DNA of 64,000 nt, taken from contig NZ_VZQQ01000002.1 of assembly GCF_014397785.1 (NCBI RefSeq), positions 62,001 to 126,000 of the forward strand. The letters are read 5' to 3'. The notes under the pieces are model-generated. The model had not been told where the DNA came from, did not search any database, and was given only the letters and a program-made list of their open reading frames with translations. The stretch's first letter is position 1, and every line of letters starts with the position of its first letter. Below, piece by piece: positions 1-9,735 of this stretch. The position numbers and the translations under genes were made by a program. The DNA comes from Paraburkholderia podalyriae (lineage in GTDB: Bacteria; Pseudomonadota; Gammaproteobacteria; Burkholderiales; Burkholderiaceae).

Positions 1-88
1 CTGCCAGCCCGAGGAGCGTGACTGCGATGGTGAAGCCGATGCCGCTTAACAGATACGGCAGGCCGACATAGTGCAGAAACAAATTCAT
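1..88 (-). CDS. Amino-acid ABC transporter permease, N-terminal fragment
   Basis: Only the first 29 codons are inside the window; the gene runs off the left edge. The start is an ATG at 86-88 that overlaps the stop of the solute-binding protein gene by one base (TGATG), so the two are probably translationally coupled. The residues MNLFLHYVGLPYLLSGIGFT followed by a hydrophobic stretch look like the cytoplasmic lead-in and first membrane segment of a His/Glu/Gln-type (HisM/GltJ) permease. The assignment rests mainly on the neighbouring binding protein. Confidence 0.7.
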   Translation of the reverse strand, partial: MNLFLHYVGLPYLLSGIGFTIAVTLLGLA

Positions 89-1014
89 CAGTTCGAGGCA
101 ATCAGCTTGGGAGTTTCGAGATTTTCAGCACCAAGCGACCACTTCTTCAGCAGCTCAGTCTGGGTGCCGGACTTCTGGATCGCGACGAGCGCCGCCATTA
201 CCGCCGCGCGCATTGCCGGATTCGTTTTAGGTACGCCGATACCGATCGAATACGGCAGTGTCACCGCATTGGCCTTTTCGAGCTGGCCCGGATACGCCTT
301 GACCGCCTGGTCCACCGTATTGACGTCATTGATGTACGTATCGGCGCGGCCCGAGAGAATCGCCTGGATTGCGTTCGCGTTGTTGTCGTACAGCTGCACG
401 GCGGCTTCCGGCTTGTTCGCCGCCTTGCAAGCCGGTGCGAGCTTCTGGATCAGCGGCACTTCGACGTAGCCGGTGTTCTCCGCAGCGGTCGTGCCGCACA
501 TCGTCTGATTGATGCCGCTGATTTTCTTCGGATTGCCCTTCGCAACCAGCACGCCGTCGAACACTTTCGAATAGGTGATGAAGTCCGCCGCCTTCGCGCG
601 CTCCTCGGTCGCATAGATATCGGAGATCACGATGTCGGCCTGACCGCTTTGCAGCGTCGCCAGCAGCGCCGAGAACGCAACAGGCTTGTACGCCATCTTG
701 AAGCCGAGGCAATTGCCGATCGCCTCGCCGAGATCGATGTCGAAGCCGATGTATTTCGTCGGATCGTTCGGGTCCAGCGCTTCGTAACCCGGCGTGTGCG
801 GGTTGATCGCGTTGATCAGCGTCTTGCCCTTGAATTGCGGGTATTTCGCCTGCAACGCGGCGCACTCGGCAGGCACCGGCGCGGCGGCTTGAGCGTGACC
901 CGACATCAGCAGCGCCAGCAGACTGGCAGCGCCGAGAAGCAGCTCGCGCCAGCGGCGGCCAAAACCGCCTGCGCGCGGCCTGCCACGTCCATGACCGACA
1001 ATATTTGTGTTCAT
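88..1014 (-). CDS. Amino-acid ABC transporter solute-binding protein (SBP_bac_3 family)
   Basis: Periplasmic receptor of a polar amino-acid importer whose permease follows directly. The 308-residue product has an arginine-rich start, a hydrophobic core near residues 25-40 and a likely cleavage after AQA around residue 43. Family 3 hallmarks are visible: IGFDIDLGEAIG, a segment similar to LLATLQSGQADIVISD, and a second lobe with ILSGRADTYINDV. I chose the ATG at 1014, not the one at 1020, because AGGAG lies seven bases before 1014 but only one base before 1020. The ligand cannot be read from sequence. Confidence 0.88.
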   Translation of the reverse strand: MNTNIVGHGRGRPRAGGFGRRWRELLLGAASLLALLMSGHAQAAAPVPAECAALQAKYPQFKGKTLINAINPHTPGYEALDPNDPTKYIGFDIDLGEAIGNCLGFKMAYKPVAFSALLATLQSGQADIVISDIYATEERAKAADFITYSKVFDGVLVAKGNPKKISGINQTMCGTTAAENTGYVEVPLIQKLAPACKAANKPEAAVQLYDNNANAIQAILSGRADTYINDVNTVDQAVKAYPGQLEKANAVTLPYSIGIGVPKTNPAMRAAVMAALVAIQKSGTQTELLKKWSLGAENLETPKLIASN

Positions 1015-1254
1015 CCCCATACTCCTGAACGGCAGATGTCAAAGGCCCACCCTATGTACGCCTCGTTGCATCGCACGAGACCAAGGGTAGGTGAACGAAA
1101 TTCCGTGGACTTGTTCCAGCGCGCCCAAATGCTTGCACGGGCGCGAAGCAGTTCATCAGCGCCGCGAGCGGGTCGATGCTGTCGCACGGCCAGTCGAGTT
1201 GGCAGCGCACCCGGCAAGCTGGACGCTTCGACTGCCGGGCGCAATGCGTCGTAC

Positions 1255-1491
1255 TCAATGCGATGACGCCGTCCCCGCCTGCAGCGTGGCGGCAGGTATT
1301 TGCGCTTCGCGCGGGAAGTAGCACGGCGGCGATTTGACGTGCACATACTGATTCCCGCAGGGCAGGCCCGCATAGTCGACGGTCCGGGTTGTCGCAGTCT
1401 GCGCAAGCGGCGCACGGTGAGCCTGTTCCGACGAATAGGCGCAGCCGTTCAGCAGAGCGACGAAGATCAGGCCAATGAGAGTTCGTATCAT
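1255..1491 (-). CDS. Small putative lipoprotein
   Basis: A 78-residue product with a short signal peptide ending in a lipobox (LLNGC, Cys17), so it is probably a lipid-anchored envelope protein. It starts 24 bases after the stop of the outer-membrane channel gene and on the same strand, so it is probably the last gene of the metal-efflux operon. The mature part is short, has paired cysteines (GLPCGN and SPPCYFP) and matches no family I recognise. No strong ribosome-binding site is visible. Confidence 0.6.
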   Translation of the reverse strand: MIRTLIGLIFVALLNGCAYSSEQAHRAPLAQTATTRTVDYAGLPCGNQYVHVKSPPCYFPREAQIPAATLQAGTASSH

Positions 1492-1515
1492 GAGGAATGT
1501 GTCGCGTGGTCCAAC

Positions 1516-3033
1516 TCAATGAGCTTCTTTTAGCGCCGCGCTCGAGACCAGCGCGTCCGACCTGTTCCACCAGCCGCCGCCGACGGCCTGAAAGAGCGCC
1601 GCCGTGTCCGCGAGCCTCGCAGCTCTCGCCTGGATCGCGGCGACGTGCGCCGTTTCGTAGCTTTGCTGTGCCGTCAGCACGGACAGGTAAGCGATCTCCC
1701 CCGTCTGCAGCTTCCGGCGAGCGATATCGAGGCTGCGCGATGCAGCCTCTTCGGCGGCCGCGGACGCTTCCAGCGTCTTTGCATCGGCTTGAACACTCTG
1801 CAAGACATCGGCAACGTTCTGAAACGCGTTGATGACCGTCAGACGGTACTGCGCCCCGGCCTGCTCGTAGACCGCCTGGGCGGCGCGCTGGCGGTGCAGC
1901 AGCGCCCCGCCCTGAAAGATGGGCTGCGCGACCTTGCCGACCACGTTGAAGAACTGGTTGTACGGTGTGAACGCGTTGGCGAGAGCATTCGGTGAGGTGC
2001 CCAGTGCGGCGCTCAGTGAGATCTGCGGCAGCCGGTTGGCGATGGCGACGCCGACTTGCGCGGAGGCCGCGTGCAGAGCAGCGGCAGCGGCGCGAATATC
2101 CGGGCGTTGCTCGACGAGCCTGGACGGCAAGCTCACCGGAAGATTGTCAGGCAGGTGCAAGTCCGCCAGATCGAAGTGCACCGCCAGGTCTTCATTCGGA
2201 AAGCCTCCCACCAGAGCAGTCAGCGCATCGCGCTGCAGCGCCCGTTGCTTTTCGAGCGGCGGCAACGCCGCTTGCGCCTGAGCGAGCACGGCCTGCTGTT
2301 GCAACAGATCGGCCTGTGCGGCCTCGCCGAGCGTGTATTCGCGGCGGACGATGTCCGCGAGTTCGGTATCGGCCTTGATCATCTCTACTTGCGCGGCAAT
2401 CTGACCGCGCAAGGCCGCTTCGTCGATCGCCGCGAGCACCACGTTGCTGCTCAACGTCAGATAGGCCGCTTCGAGTTCGAAGCGCTGATTCTCCGCTTGC
2501 GCGGCCGCCGATTCGACGGTCCGGCGATTCAGGCCAAAAGCGTCGAGCGAATATGAAACGGTCAGCTCGCCCGTGTAGAGCGAATAGATGCGCTGGTTGT
2601 TCGCCGCGACCGGTGCGAGGCTCGCAGTCGGGGTCCCGTTCCTGCTGCCCGACGCATCGAGACCGATGCTGGGGAAAAACGCCCCCTCCTGCGCCAGCAT
2701 GTTTTCGCGCGCGCCGGTGAGCGCGGCGTGTGCGGCGTCGATCGTCGGGCTGCGCCTGAACGCGCGATCGATCAGCTGGTTCAACTGCGGGGACTGGAAC
2801 AGCGTCCACCATTGCCCGGGTATATCGCCGCCGACGACGAAGTCCTGCGCCGGCCCATCCGCGCCGGCCATCGCCGCGGTCCTCGAAGGCAACGGCGCTT
2901 GCGTATAGCCGGCTCCAGCCGGTGCGGCAGGCTGCGTGAAGTTGGGACCGACCGCGCAACCCGCGAGCAGCAACGGTATCAACAGGCTGGTCGAACGTTT
3001 GAAGGTGATCATGTGAGTAACGCCCTGTGTCAT
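1516..3033 (-). CDS. RND efflux outer-membrane channel lipoprotein (NodT/CusC-like)
   Basis: Outer-membrane exit duct of the pump encoded just upstream, of the TolC/OprM superfamily. The signal peptide ends in a lipobox (LLLAGCAVGPN), followed by two OEP repeats rich in helices; the LLQQQAVLAQAQAALPPLEKQR region is typical of the periplasmic helical barrel. The ATG at 3033 overlaps the pump stop codon as ATGA; an internal ATG at 3012 is an alternative. The product is about 505 residues, normal for the family. Confidence 0.9.
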   Translation of the reverse strand: MTQGVTHMITFKRSTSLLIPLLLAGCAVGPNFTQPAAPAGAGYTQAPLPSRTAAMAGADGPAQDFVVGGDIPGQWWTLFQSPQLNQLIDRAFRRSPTIDAAHAALTGARENMLAQEGAFFPSIGLDASGSRNGTPTASLAPVAANNQRIYSLYTGELTVSYSLDAFGLNRRTVESAAAQAENQRFELEAAYLTLSSNVVLAAIDEAALRGQIAAQVEMIKADTELADIVRREYTLGEAAQADLLQQQAVLAQAQAALPPLEKQRALQRDALTALVGGFPNEDLAVHFDLADLHLPDNLPVSLPSRLVEQRPDIRAAAAALHAASAQVGVAIANRLPQISLSAALGTSPNALANAFTPYNQFFNVVGKVAQPIFQGGALLHRQRAAQAVYEQAGAQYRLTVINAFQNVADVLQSVQADAKTLEASAAAEEAASRSLDIARRKLQTGEIAYLSVLTAQQSYETAHVAAIQARAARLADTAALFQAVGGGWWNRSDALVSSAALKEAH

Positions 3034-6000
3034 TCTGCGTATTCCGGTACGGTCTGCTCTTGCGGCACCGTGCGCTTGCGGCGGTCGAACCACGGGTACA
3101 GGGACGGCAGCACCAGCAAGGTCAGCAGCGTGGCCGATACCAGTCCACCGATCACCACCGTGGCGAGCGGCCGTTGCACTTCCGCGCCGGAACTCGTGGA
3201 AAAGGCCATAGGCAGGAAGCCGAGGCTCGCGACAGTCGCCGTCATCAGCACGGGACGCAGCCGTGTCAAGGCAGCCTGCCGCGCAGCCTCGACAGCGCCA
3301 AGGCCGCTCGCCCGCTTCTCGACGATGTAGCTGACCAGCACGACCCCATTCAACACCGCAATGCCGAACAGCGCGATGAAGCCGACGGCGGCCGAAATGC
3401 TGAACGGCAGGCCGCGTGCCCAGAGCGCCAGGATCCCGCCGATTGCCGCAAACGGCACGTTGAAGAAGATGAGTGCCGCAAGGCTCACGCTGTCGAACAT
3501 CAGATAGAGCAGCACGAAGATCACCGCCAGGGCGACGGGCACGACCACGTAGAGCCGCGACATCGCCTCCTGTAGATTCTTGAAGCTGCCGTTCCAGGAC
3601 AGGCTGTACCCGGGCGGAAGCTTGACCTGCGTGGCCACGGCATGTTGCGCAGCGAGCACGAACCCGGCGAGATCGCGGCCGCGCACGTTGGCCTGCACCA
3701 TGATCACGCGCTGCCCCTGTTCGCGCTCGATCGTCGAAGGACCGGGCTCCATCCGGATGTCGGCGACTTCGGCGAGCGGCACGGCCTTGCCCGCGCCGTT
3801 GCTCACGCGTAGCGCGCCGATTCGCGCCACAGCAGTGCGGTCTTGCGGCGTCAGACGAACGCGTATGTCGAAGCGGCCATCGTTATTCGAAATCGAGCCA
3901 ACGGTGCGGCCTCCGAGCGCCTGCACCACGTCGAGCACCTGGCTCGCATTGAGGCCATAGCGCGCCACCGCATCCCGGTTCACGATGATGCGCAAGTACG
4001 GCTGGCCGACCGTCTGTTGCGCCTGCACGTCGGCGGCTCCCGGCACGCGCGCGATCACGCTCGCGATACGCTGCGCGGTATCGTGCAACGCGTCGAGGTC
4101 GTTGCCGTGAATCATCACGGCTACATCCGCCTGCACGCCCGCCAGCATGTCGTCCATGCGCATCTGGATCGGCTGGGCCCAATCGAGCGTGAGGCCGGGA
4201 ACCGCGCGATTGAGCGCATCCGAATACGCTTCGACCAGTCCCTCCTGAGTCTGCGCGGTCTTCCACTCCGATTTCGGCTTGAGCATGATGAAGGTGTCGC
4301 TTTGCTCGACACCCATCGGATCGGTGGGAATCTCGGAACTGCCCCCGAGCGTGACTGCCGACTGAACTTCGGGAAAGCGCATCAGCGTTCGCTCGATCAT
4401 CGTCTGTGACTCGACCGCCGACGGCACGGAAATGCCGGGCAGCTTCGTGGTCGTGACCGTGAGCGCCCCTTCTTCCAGACGCGGCAGGAATTCCGCACCG
4501 AGGCGCGAGCCGAGAACGCCCGCGAGCGCGAGCAGCAGCACGGCAAGCCCGACAGTCAGCACGGGACGATGCGCCGCGCGCGTGAGCACCGGCTCGTAGC
4601 GCCGCCGCATCCAATGGATGATGCGGCTCTCGTGTTCGGCCACCTTGCCGCGCAGCAGAAAGCTCGCGAGAACGGGCATCACGGTCAACGTGATCACGAG
4701 CGACGCAAGGAGCGCGAACACGACCGTCAACGCCATCGGGCGGAACATCTTTCCCTCGACGCCCTCGAGGCTGAGAATCGGCAGATAGACGGCGGTAATG
4801 ATCAGGACCGCAAACGTGACGGGCCGCGCCACTTCCCGGGATGCCTCGAGCACGACCGCCTGCATGGGCCGCGCCGGTGCTTCCGCGCGCCGCCGTACGA
4901 TGTTCTCGATCATGACCACCGCGCCGTCGACGAGCAGGCCGAAATCGATGGCGCCCAGGCTCATGAGGTTGCCGGACATGCCCGCGCTGTACATGGCGAT
5001 CGCCGCGGCCAGCATCGACAAAGGAATCGCCAGCGCGACGATCAGGCCGGCGCGCACATTGCCGAGCAACAGCAGCAGCACGGCAATCACGAGCACGGCG
5101 CCTTCGATCATGTTGTGAGCAACCGTATGCAGCACGCGGTTCATCAGGTCGGCGCGGTTGTAGTACGGTGCGATTTCGACGCCGGGCGGCAGCGTCTTGT
5201 TGATTTCCTTGACGGCGTCCTGAACCCGCTGCGCGACGACACGCGTGTTCTGCCCGAGTCCCATCAGAACGACGCCGACAACGGCTTCGCCTTGGCCGTC
5301 GCGCGTGACCGCGCCAAGCCGGGGCATCGGCGCCTCGACGACGCGCGCAACATTGCGAACATAAAGCGGCGTGCCATCCGGCTCGGTGCGCAACACGATG
5401 TTGCCGATGTCCGTCGCGTTGCGAAGCAGCCCCTCGCCGCGAATGATGGCCTCCCCGCCGTTGTGCTCGATCGTCGCGCCGCCGGCCGCGCCGTTGTTCA
5501 TCTGCACGGCATTGAAGATGTCGGCGGTCGAAAGGCCGTAGCGCGTCAGCGCGTCGTCCGCCACCTGCACTTCGTAGGTCTTCAGTTCGCCGCCGTTGAC
5601 GTTGACGTCGACCACGCCAGCCACTTCGCGGAATTTCGGCGCGATCTGCCAGTCGAGCAGCGTTCGCAGTGTCATCAGCGATTGCCCGTGGCCACGCACC
5701 TGAAATTGATAGATCTCGCTCAGGCCATCCGACAGCGGTCCCATCTGAGGCGGATTTGTACCGGGCGGAAGCTGCACCGTCTGCAGGCGCTCGCCGATCA
5801 GATTGCGATCCTGATAGATGTTCGAGCCGTCGGCAAAGCGCACGTAGATGACCGACAGGCCATAACGGGAAATGGAGCGCAGCGCCTGCATGCCGGGCAA
5901 TCCTTGCAGGGCGAGTTCCACGGGCGCGGTAATCGAGCGTTCGATATCGACCGGAGCGAGCCCCGGCGCTTGCGTCGTCACGAGCACCTGGACTGGCGAG

Positions 6001-6125
6001 ATATCGGGCTGCGCATCGAATGGCAGTCGCTGCATGCTGACGAGCCCAAAGGCGATCAGTACGGCGACCAGGATCAGTACCATGGCGCGATTCTTCAGCG
6101 CCGCATCGACAATCTTCGTAATCAT
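3030..6125 (-). CDS. Heavy-metal efflux RND pump (HME family, CzcA-like)
   Basis: Inner-membrane proton/metal antiporter of 1031 residues. It has the usual RND plan: a first membrane helix, a large periplasmic loop, TM2-6, a second loop and TM8-12. The TM4 motif reads DFGLLVDGAVVMIEN, the HME signature with two acidic residues seven apart. This resembles CzcA/CnrA-type divalent-cation pumps, not CusA, and differs from the other two RND pumps in this window, which carry VGILVDDATV. It starts 16 bases after the fusion-protein gene. Divalent-metal export is inferred from motif and context; the exact metal is unknown. Confidence 0.9.
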   Translation of the reverse strand: MITKIVDAALKNRAMVLILVAVLIAFGLVSMQRLPFDAQPDISPVQVLVTTQAPGLAPVDIERSITAPVELALQGLPGMQALRSISRYGLSVIYVRFADGSNIYQDRNLIGERLQTVQLPPGTNPPQMGPLSDGLSEIYQFQVRGHGQSLMTLRTLLDWQIAPKFREVAGVVDVNVNGGELKTYEVQVADDALTRYGLSTADIFNAVQMNNGAAGGATIEHNGGEAIIRGEGLLRNATDIGNIVLRTEPDGTPLYVRNVARVVEAPMPRLGAVTRDGQGEAVVGVVLMGLGQNTRVVAQRVQDAVKEINKTLPPGVEIAPYYNRADLMNRVLHTVAHNMIEGAVLVIAVLLLLLGNVRAGLIVALAIPLSMLAAAIAMYSAGMSGNLMSLGAIDFGLLVDGAVVMIENIVRRRAEAPARPMQAVVLEASREVARPVTFAVLIITAVYLPILSLEGVEGKMFRPMALTVVFALLASLVITLTVMPVLASFLLRGKVAEHESRIIHWMRRRYEPVLTRAAHRPVLTVGLAVLLLALAGVLGSRLGAEFLPRLEEGALTVTTTKLPGISVPSAVESQTMIERTLMRFPEVQSAVTLGGSSEIPTDPMGVEQSDTFIMLKPKSEWKTAQTQEGLVEAYSDALNRAVPGLTLDWAQPIQMRMDDMLAGVQADVAVMIHGNDLDALHDTAQRIASVIARVPGAADVQAQQTVGQPYLRIIVNRDAVARYGLNASQVLDVVQALGGRTVGSISNNDGRFDIRVRLTPQDRTAVARIGALRVSNGAGKAVPLAEVADIRMEPGPSTIEREQGQRVIMVQANVRGRDLAGFVLAAQHAVATQVKLPPGYSLSWNGSFKNLQEAMSRLYVVVPVALAVIFVLLYLMFDSVSLAALIFFNVPFAAIGGILALWARGLPFSISAAVGFIALFGIAVLNGVVLVSYIVEKRASGLGAVEAARQAALTRLRPVLMTATVASLGFLPMAFSTSSGAEVQRPLATVVIGGLVSATLLTLLVLPSLYPWFDRRKRTVPQEQTVPEYAE

Positions 6126-6141
6126 GACCTGCGCTCGCGGT

Positions 6142-7458
6142 TCAGCCTTCGTCGGGAATGGTGGTTTGCATCAGCGCAGCCTTCAGCCAGTAGCTGCCGT
6201 CGGCAACCACCGGCGTTCCGGCCTTGACCCCGCTCACGATCTCGGTCATGCCGCTCTCGGCCACGCCGGTATGGACCGTGCGCGGGAGGAAGTGCCCCTG
6301 CCCCGCAGGCACGAACACGACCGTCTGCCCGTTCACGTCCTGTAACGCGGAATCGGGCACCAGCACGGAATCGTGGCCGAGCGGCGCCGCGATATTTGCC
6401 GTGGCGAACAGGTTGGCGCGCAGCAGCCCGCCGGGGTTGGGCACTTGGCAACGCACCGTGACCGTGCCCGTATTCGGATCGGCCTGATCGGCGACGTCGA
6501 TGACGCGTCCGTTGAACGGCTGGTTCGGATAGGCATCGACGTTCACCGCGACTGTCTGACCCGCGTGCACGGCAGCGGCGTCGTGTTCCGGCACGCTGAC
6601 TTGCAGCCACACGGTCGACAGATCCGTCACCGTGACGAGCGACTGCGACGTATCGACGATGTTACCGGCGGCCGTACTCACCGCCGTGACGACACCGTCG
6701 AACGGCGCGACCACGGCGCCGAGCGAGTCGCGCGGACTCAATGCGGCAAGAGTGCGCAGGTCGCCGTTTGCCTTCGCGGCGGCATCGATCGGCATCAATC
6801 GTTGTGTCATGCCGCGCCATTTCTGCAGATCCGCTTGCCGTGAGCGCAGCGTGGCATCGGCATTGGCCGTCATCGCGCGACGGCGCTCGAGTTCGCTTTG
6901 CGCAATGCCGCCGGCGTCGACCAACTCAGTGCCGCGCGCGAGCGCGGCGTGTGCCGCGTCGGCTGCGGCCGTCGCATCGGCGAGCGCGGCTTGCGCGCTG
7001 GCGAGCTGGCTGCGCACATCGGAGAGGTCGAACTCGTCGAGCACGGCAAGTCGCTGCCCCGCACGCACGTGGTCGCCAACCGCGACGTCGACGGCCTCGA
7101 TCCGACCTCTGGATGGGGAACTCAGTTGTGCCAGCTGTTTGCCGTTGAAGGCGATCACGCCCGGCGCGGTGATGATCCGCACGCCTGGGCGAAGCGCCGC
7201 GTCGGCGATCTGCAGATGCAGGTTCGAAAGCGCCTCGGGCGCCAGGTCGACGGCGCTGGAAACCGTAGGCGTACTGCTCGCTGCCGCTGACGTGGCAGAT
7301 TCAGCCGCTACGGGTTCGGCCGTTGCCCGCGTGGTCCGCGAATGAATCGCGAAGGCGCCGCACAGAACGATCAAGCCGGCCCCGGCGACGGACGCATACA
7401 GGCGTCTCTGGTACTTGGTTTTCAATGAGTCCCTCGCAGAATCGAATTGATCTGACAC
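6142..7458 (-). CDS. RND efflux periplasmic adaptor (CzcB-like membrane fusion protein)
   Basis: Adaptor joining the HME pump to the outer-membrane channel. One membrane anchor lies near residues 20-40. A split lipoyl/barrel-sandwich domain follows (VDVAVGDHVRAGQRLAVLDE ... VVAPFDGVVTAVS) around an alpha-hairpin rich in Ala, Gln and Arg, then a beta-barrel domain. No His-rich metal-binding tail is present. The annotated start is GTG at 7458, but TTG at 7425 has a better-spaced GAGGGA upstream, so the N-terminus is uncertain. First gene of the pump operon, separated from the kinase gene by 155 bases containing an inverted repeat. Confidence 0.88.
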   Translation of the reverse strand: MSDQFDSARDSLKTKYQRRLYASVAGAGLIVLCGAFAIHSRTTRATAEPVAAESATSAAASSTPTVSSAVDLAPEALSNLHLQIADAALRPGVRIITAPGVIAFNGKQLAQLSSPSRGRIEAVDVAVGDHVRAGQRLAVLDEFDLSDVRSQLASAQAALADATAAADAAHAALARGTELVDAGGIAQSELERRRAMTANADATLRSRQADLQKWRGMTQRLMPIDAAAKANGDLRTLAALSPRDSLGAVVAPFDGVVTAVSTAAGNIVDTSQSLVTVTDLSTVWLQVSVPEHDAAAVHAGQTVAVNVDAYPNQPFNGRVIDVADQADPNTGTVTVRCQVPNPGGLLRANLFATANIAAPLGHDSVLVPDSALQDVNGQTVVFVPAGQGHFLPRTVHTGVAESGMTEIVSGVKAGTPVVADGSYWLKAALMQTTIPDEG

Positions 7459-7539
7459 GCTCGAAGAGCGAGGACTTCATGTCCTCGATCGCCTGGTGTC
7501 GATTATCGAAATCTGCGGCTGATACACACATGGCGGCCA

Positions 7540-7557
7540 AATGTCATTTTTGACATT
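7540..7557. promoter_or_regulatory. Inverted repeat AATGTCA-N4-TGACATT before the pump operon
   Basis: A perfect 7-bp inverted repeat with a TTTT spacer lies between the kinase gene and the adaptor gene. Read toward the pump genes it contains AAAATGACA, nine bases shared with a candidate box before the second two-component pair (51246) and with the CusR-box half-site of enteric bacteria. I infer a response-regulator binding site. A weak terminator for the kinase gene is possible, but no T-run follows on the minus strand. Confidence 0.5.
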
Positions 7558-7613
7558 GAGGCTGGGGACGTGCGCGAGGTAGAAGAGGAGAACGGGCTGC
7601 GGCGCGCCGCGCT

Positions 7614-9002
7614 TTAGACGAGAGCCGGAAAATACAGCGTAAACACCGTGCTGCCTGCGCGGCTCAGCACTTCGACCTTGCCTCGGTGCGATTCCATGAT
7701 CGCTTTGACGATCGCAAGACCGAGGCCGGTACTCTTCGCCGATCCCTCACGGGCAGCATTGACGCGATAAAAGCGTTCGAAGATTTTATCGATATGTTCG
7801 GGCGGAATGCTGTCGCCGTTATTCATGACCTGCACGGCCACATACTCTCCCGAGCGGAACGCTCGTAGCGCGACTTCGGACGCGGCCCCGGCATGCTCCA
7901 GCGCATTGGATAGCAGATTGCTGACGGCACGCCTGAACAGCGTCGGATCGGCTCGCACTTGCACGGGCCCATCGATCAAGAACCGAACGCTCTTATTCTC
8001 CGCGACGGCATCGAAAAATGCGGTGAGTTTGGCGAATTCGCTTTGACAGTCGAGCGACCCTAGCTTGAGCTGCTGTCTGGCATGATCCGCCCTCGCGAGA
8101 AACAGCATGGTTTCGATCATGCGCTGCAGTCGCTCGCACTCCTCGATATTCGAATCGATGAGCGTCTCGTACTCTTCGATCGTGCGCGGCCTGGACAGCG
8201 TGATCTGCGAGGAACTGATGATATTCGCGAGCGGCGTGCGCATGTCGTGCGCCAAATCCGACGAGAACTGCGAAAGGCGCGTGAAGGCGCGCTCGAGCCG
8301 GTCGAGCATGCGATTGACCGGGACAGCTATGTCGTGAAGCTCGACGGGACCGCCGCCGATCTGCAGACGATTGTCCAGATTGTGTGCCTCGATGCTGGAA
8401 ATGCGAGCACCGATCGTTTTCACAGGCGCGAGACCCCGTTTCGCGATCGCATAACCGAGTGAGCCCATCAGCAGTGAGCCGCCGACGAGCACGAGCAATA
8501 GGTTCTCCTGAAAAGCGCGCAACACCGAGCGGCGTTCTTGAGCCGCGTGCGCGAGAACGATCTGGATGGTGTCTCCGGACGACAGCTTTTCTCGCCCCAC
8601 AACGCAGCGGGCAGGCCCGACGATCGGCGGATTGCAGGTGAACGGACCAGACCCCGCGTCTTTGCCGAGCCCGGATGCCAGACGCTGCCCGCGCCCCCCC
8701 GTGTACACCAACAGTTCACCACCCCCGCCGGATATCGCGAAAGACACCGCGGGATGTGAAAGCAGCGCCTCCTGAAATACCGCACCGTTTTGCGCGACCG
8801 ATACCGCGCTGCCCAATGTGCGAGCCTGCTCCATGAACTCCTGAAGCTTCTCGGCAATTTCGCTGTCGTCGCGGCGTCGCAGTTCCAGCGAGAGCGTATG
8901 GTAGAGAAGGCCGCCGGCGAGCGAAAGGACCAGGATGGCAAGAATCGAAAACGCGAGCGCGAGCCGCTTCAGCAGTGAATACGGCGCGCCGGCCCCAATC
9001 AT
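7614..9002 (-). CDS. Heavy-metal sensor histidine kinase (IrlS/CusS-like)
   Basis: Membrane kinase of 462 residues. TM1 is near 16-36, then a periplasmic sensor domain with two cysteines (Cys123 and Cys133), TM2 near 168-186, and a HAMP domain. The H-box is [10 protein letters not shown] (His252); the N-box is NLLSNALEH and the G-box STGLGLAIV. The start at 9002 overlaps the response regulator stop as ATGA, fixing both the start and the co-translation. It lies directly before the HME pump operon, so it probably senses the metal that pump exports. Confidence 0.9.
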   Translation of the reverse strand: MIGAGAPYSLLKRLALAFSILAILVLSLAGGLLYHTLSLELRRRDDSEIAEKLQEFMEQARTLGSAVSVAQNGAVFQEALLSHPAVSFAISGGGGELLVYTGGRGQRLASGLGKDAGSGPFTCNPPIVGPARCVVGREKLSSGDTIQIVLAHAAQERRSVLRAFQENLLLVLVGGSLLMGSLGYAIAKRGLAPVKTIGARISSIEAHNLDNRLQIGGGPVELHDIAVPVNRMLDRLERAFTRLSQFSSDLAHDMRTPLANIISSSQITLSRPRTIEEYETLIDSNIEECERLQRMIETMLFLARADHARQQLKLGSLDCQSEFAKLTAFFDAVAENKSVRFLIDGPVQVRADPTLFRRAVSNLLSNALEHAGAASEVALRAFRSGEYVAVQVMNNGDSIPPEHIDKIFERFYRVNAAREGSAKSTGLGLAIVKAIMESHRGKVEVLSRAGSTVFTLYFPALV

Positions 9003-9670
9003 GCCCTGTCCTCCAGCACGTAGCCCATGCCGCGAACCGTATGCAGCAGCTTGTTTTCGAACGGGCTGTCGATCTTCGTGCGCAGACGCTTGACCGCGAC
9101 GTCCACGATATTGGTGTCGCTGTCGAAGTTGATATCCCACACGTGAGAAGTCACGAAAGCCCGGGTCAGCACTTCGCCCTGGCGCTCGGTGAGCAACTTC
9201 AATAGTGCAAACTCCTGAGCCGTCAATTCGATGCGCACATTGCCGCGCCGCACGCGCCGCCTGACCAGATCGATCTCCATGTCGGAGACACACAGAACAG
9301 TGACCGACGACTGCGCCGGCCTTCGCAGCAGCGCACGGACCCGGGCCAGCAATTCGGCGTAGGCGAACGGTTTGGACAGGTAGTCGTCCGCACCGGACTC
9401 GAGCCCGACGACTTTGTCCTGGACCGTGTCGCGAGCCGTCAACAACAGTACCGGCGTATGTTTTTTCTCCCGTAGGCGCTTGAGGACTTCGAGCCCGTCG
9501 AGTTCGGGCAGCATCACGTCAAGCAGAATCAGATCGTAGTCTTCACTAAGCGCAAGGAAGAGGCCCTCTTTGCCATCAAGGGCGGTATCCGCCTGGAAGC
9601 TCGCTTCCATGAGCCCCTTGCGGAGATAGGAGGCCATTTTCGGCTCGTCCTCGATAATGAGTATTCGCAT
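8999..9670 (-). CDS. Heavy-metal response regulator, OmpR family (IrlR/CusR-like)
   Basis: A 223-residue two-domain regulator. The receiver has the acidic pocket EDEP (residues 7-10), phospho-acceptor Asp51 in LLDVMLP, and Lys100. The C-terminal winged helix carries the typical [20 protein letters not shown] recognition region. It heads a same-strand unit of regulator, kinase, adaptor, pump and channel. Its likely target is the inverted repeat at 7540-7557. Confidence 0.92.
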   Translation of the reverse strand: MRILIIEDEPKMASYLRKGLMEASFQADTALDGKEGLFLALSEDYDLILLDVMLPELDGLEVLKRLREKKHTPVLLLTARDTVQDKVVGLESGADDYLSKPFAYAELLARVRALLRRPAQSSVTVLCVSDMEIDLVRRRVRRGNVRIELTAQEFALLKLLTERQGEVLTRAFVTSHVWDINFDSDTNIVDVAVKRLRTKIDSPFENKLLHTVRGMGYVLEDRA

Positions 9671-9735
9671 GGTGCTGCAACCTGTCGTTCAATTAGCGCG
9701 ATTCGAAAAAGATCCGGCGGCATCCTGCGTCCAAC

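Noticed and set aside
3030..6125. CusA (copper/silver) assignment for the HME pump
   Set aside because: TM4 has the DFGxxxDGA pattern of divalent-cation pumps, not the CusA form; the metal is left open.
4569..6227. Long antisense open frame (552 codons) over the HME pump gene
   Set aside because: It is the mirror of a strongly conserved RND gene in GC-rich DNA, is rich in His/Arg/Gln, and has no recognisable domain or ribosome-binding site.
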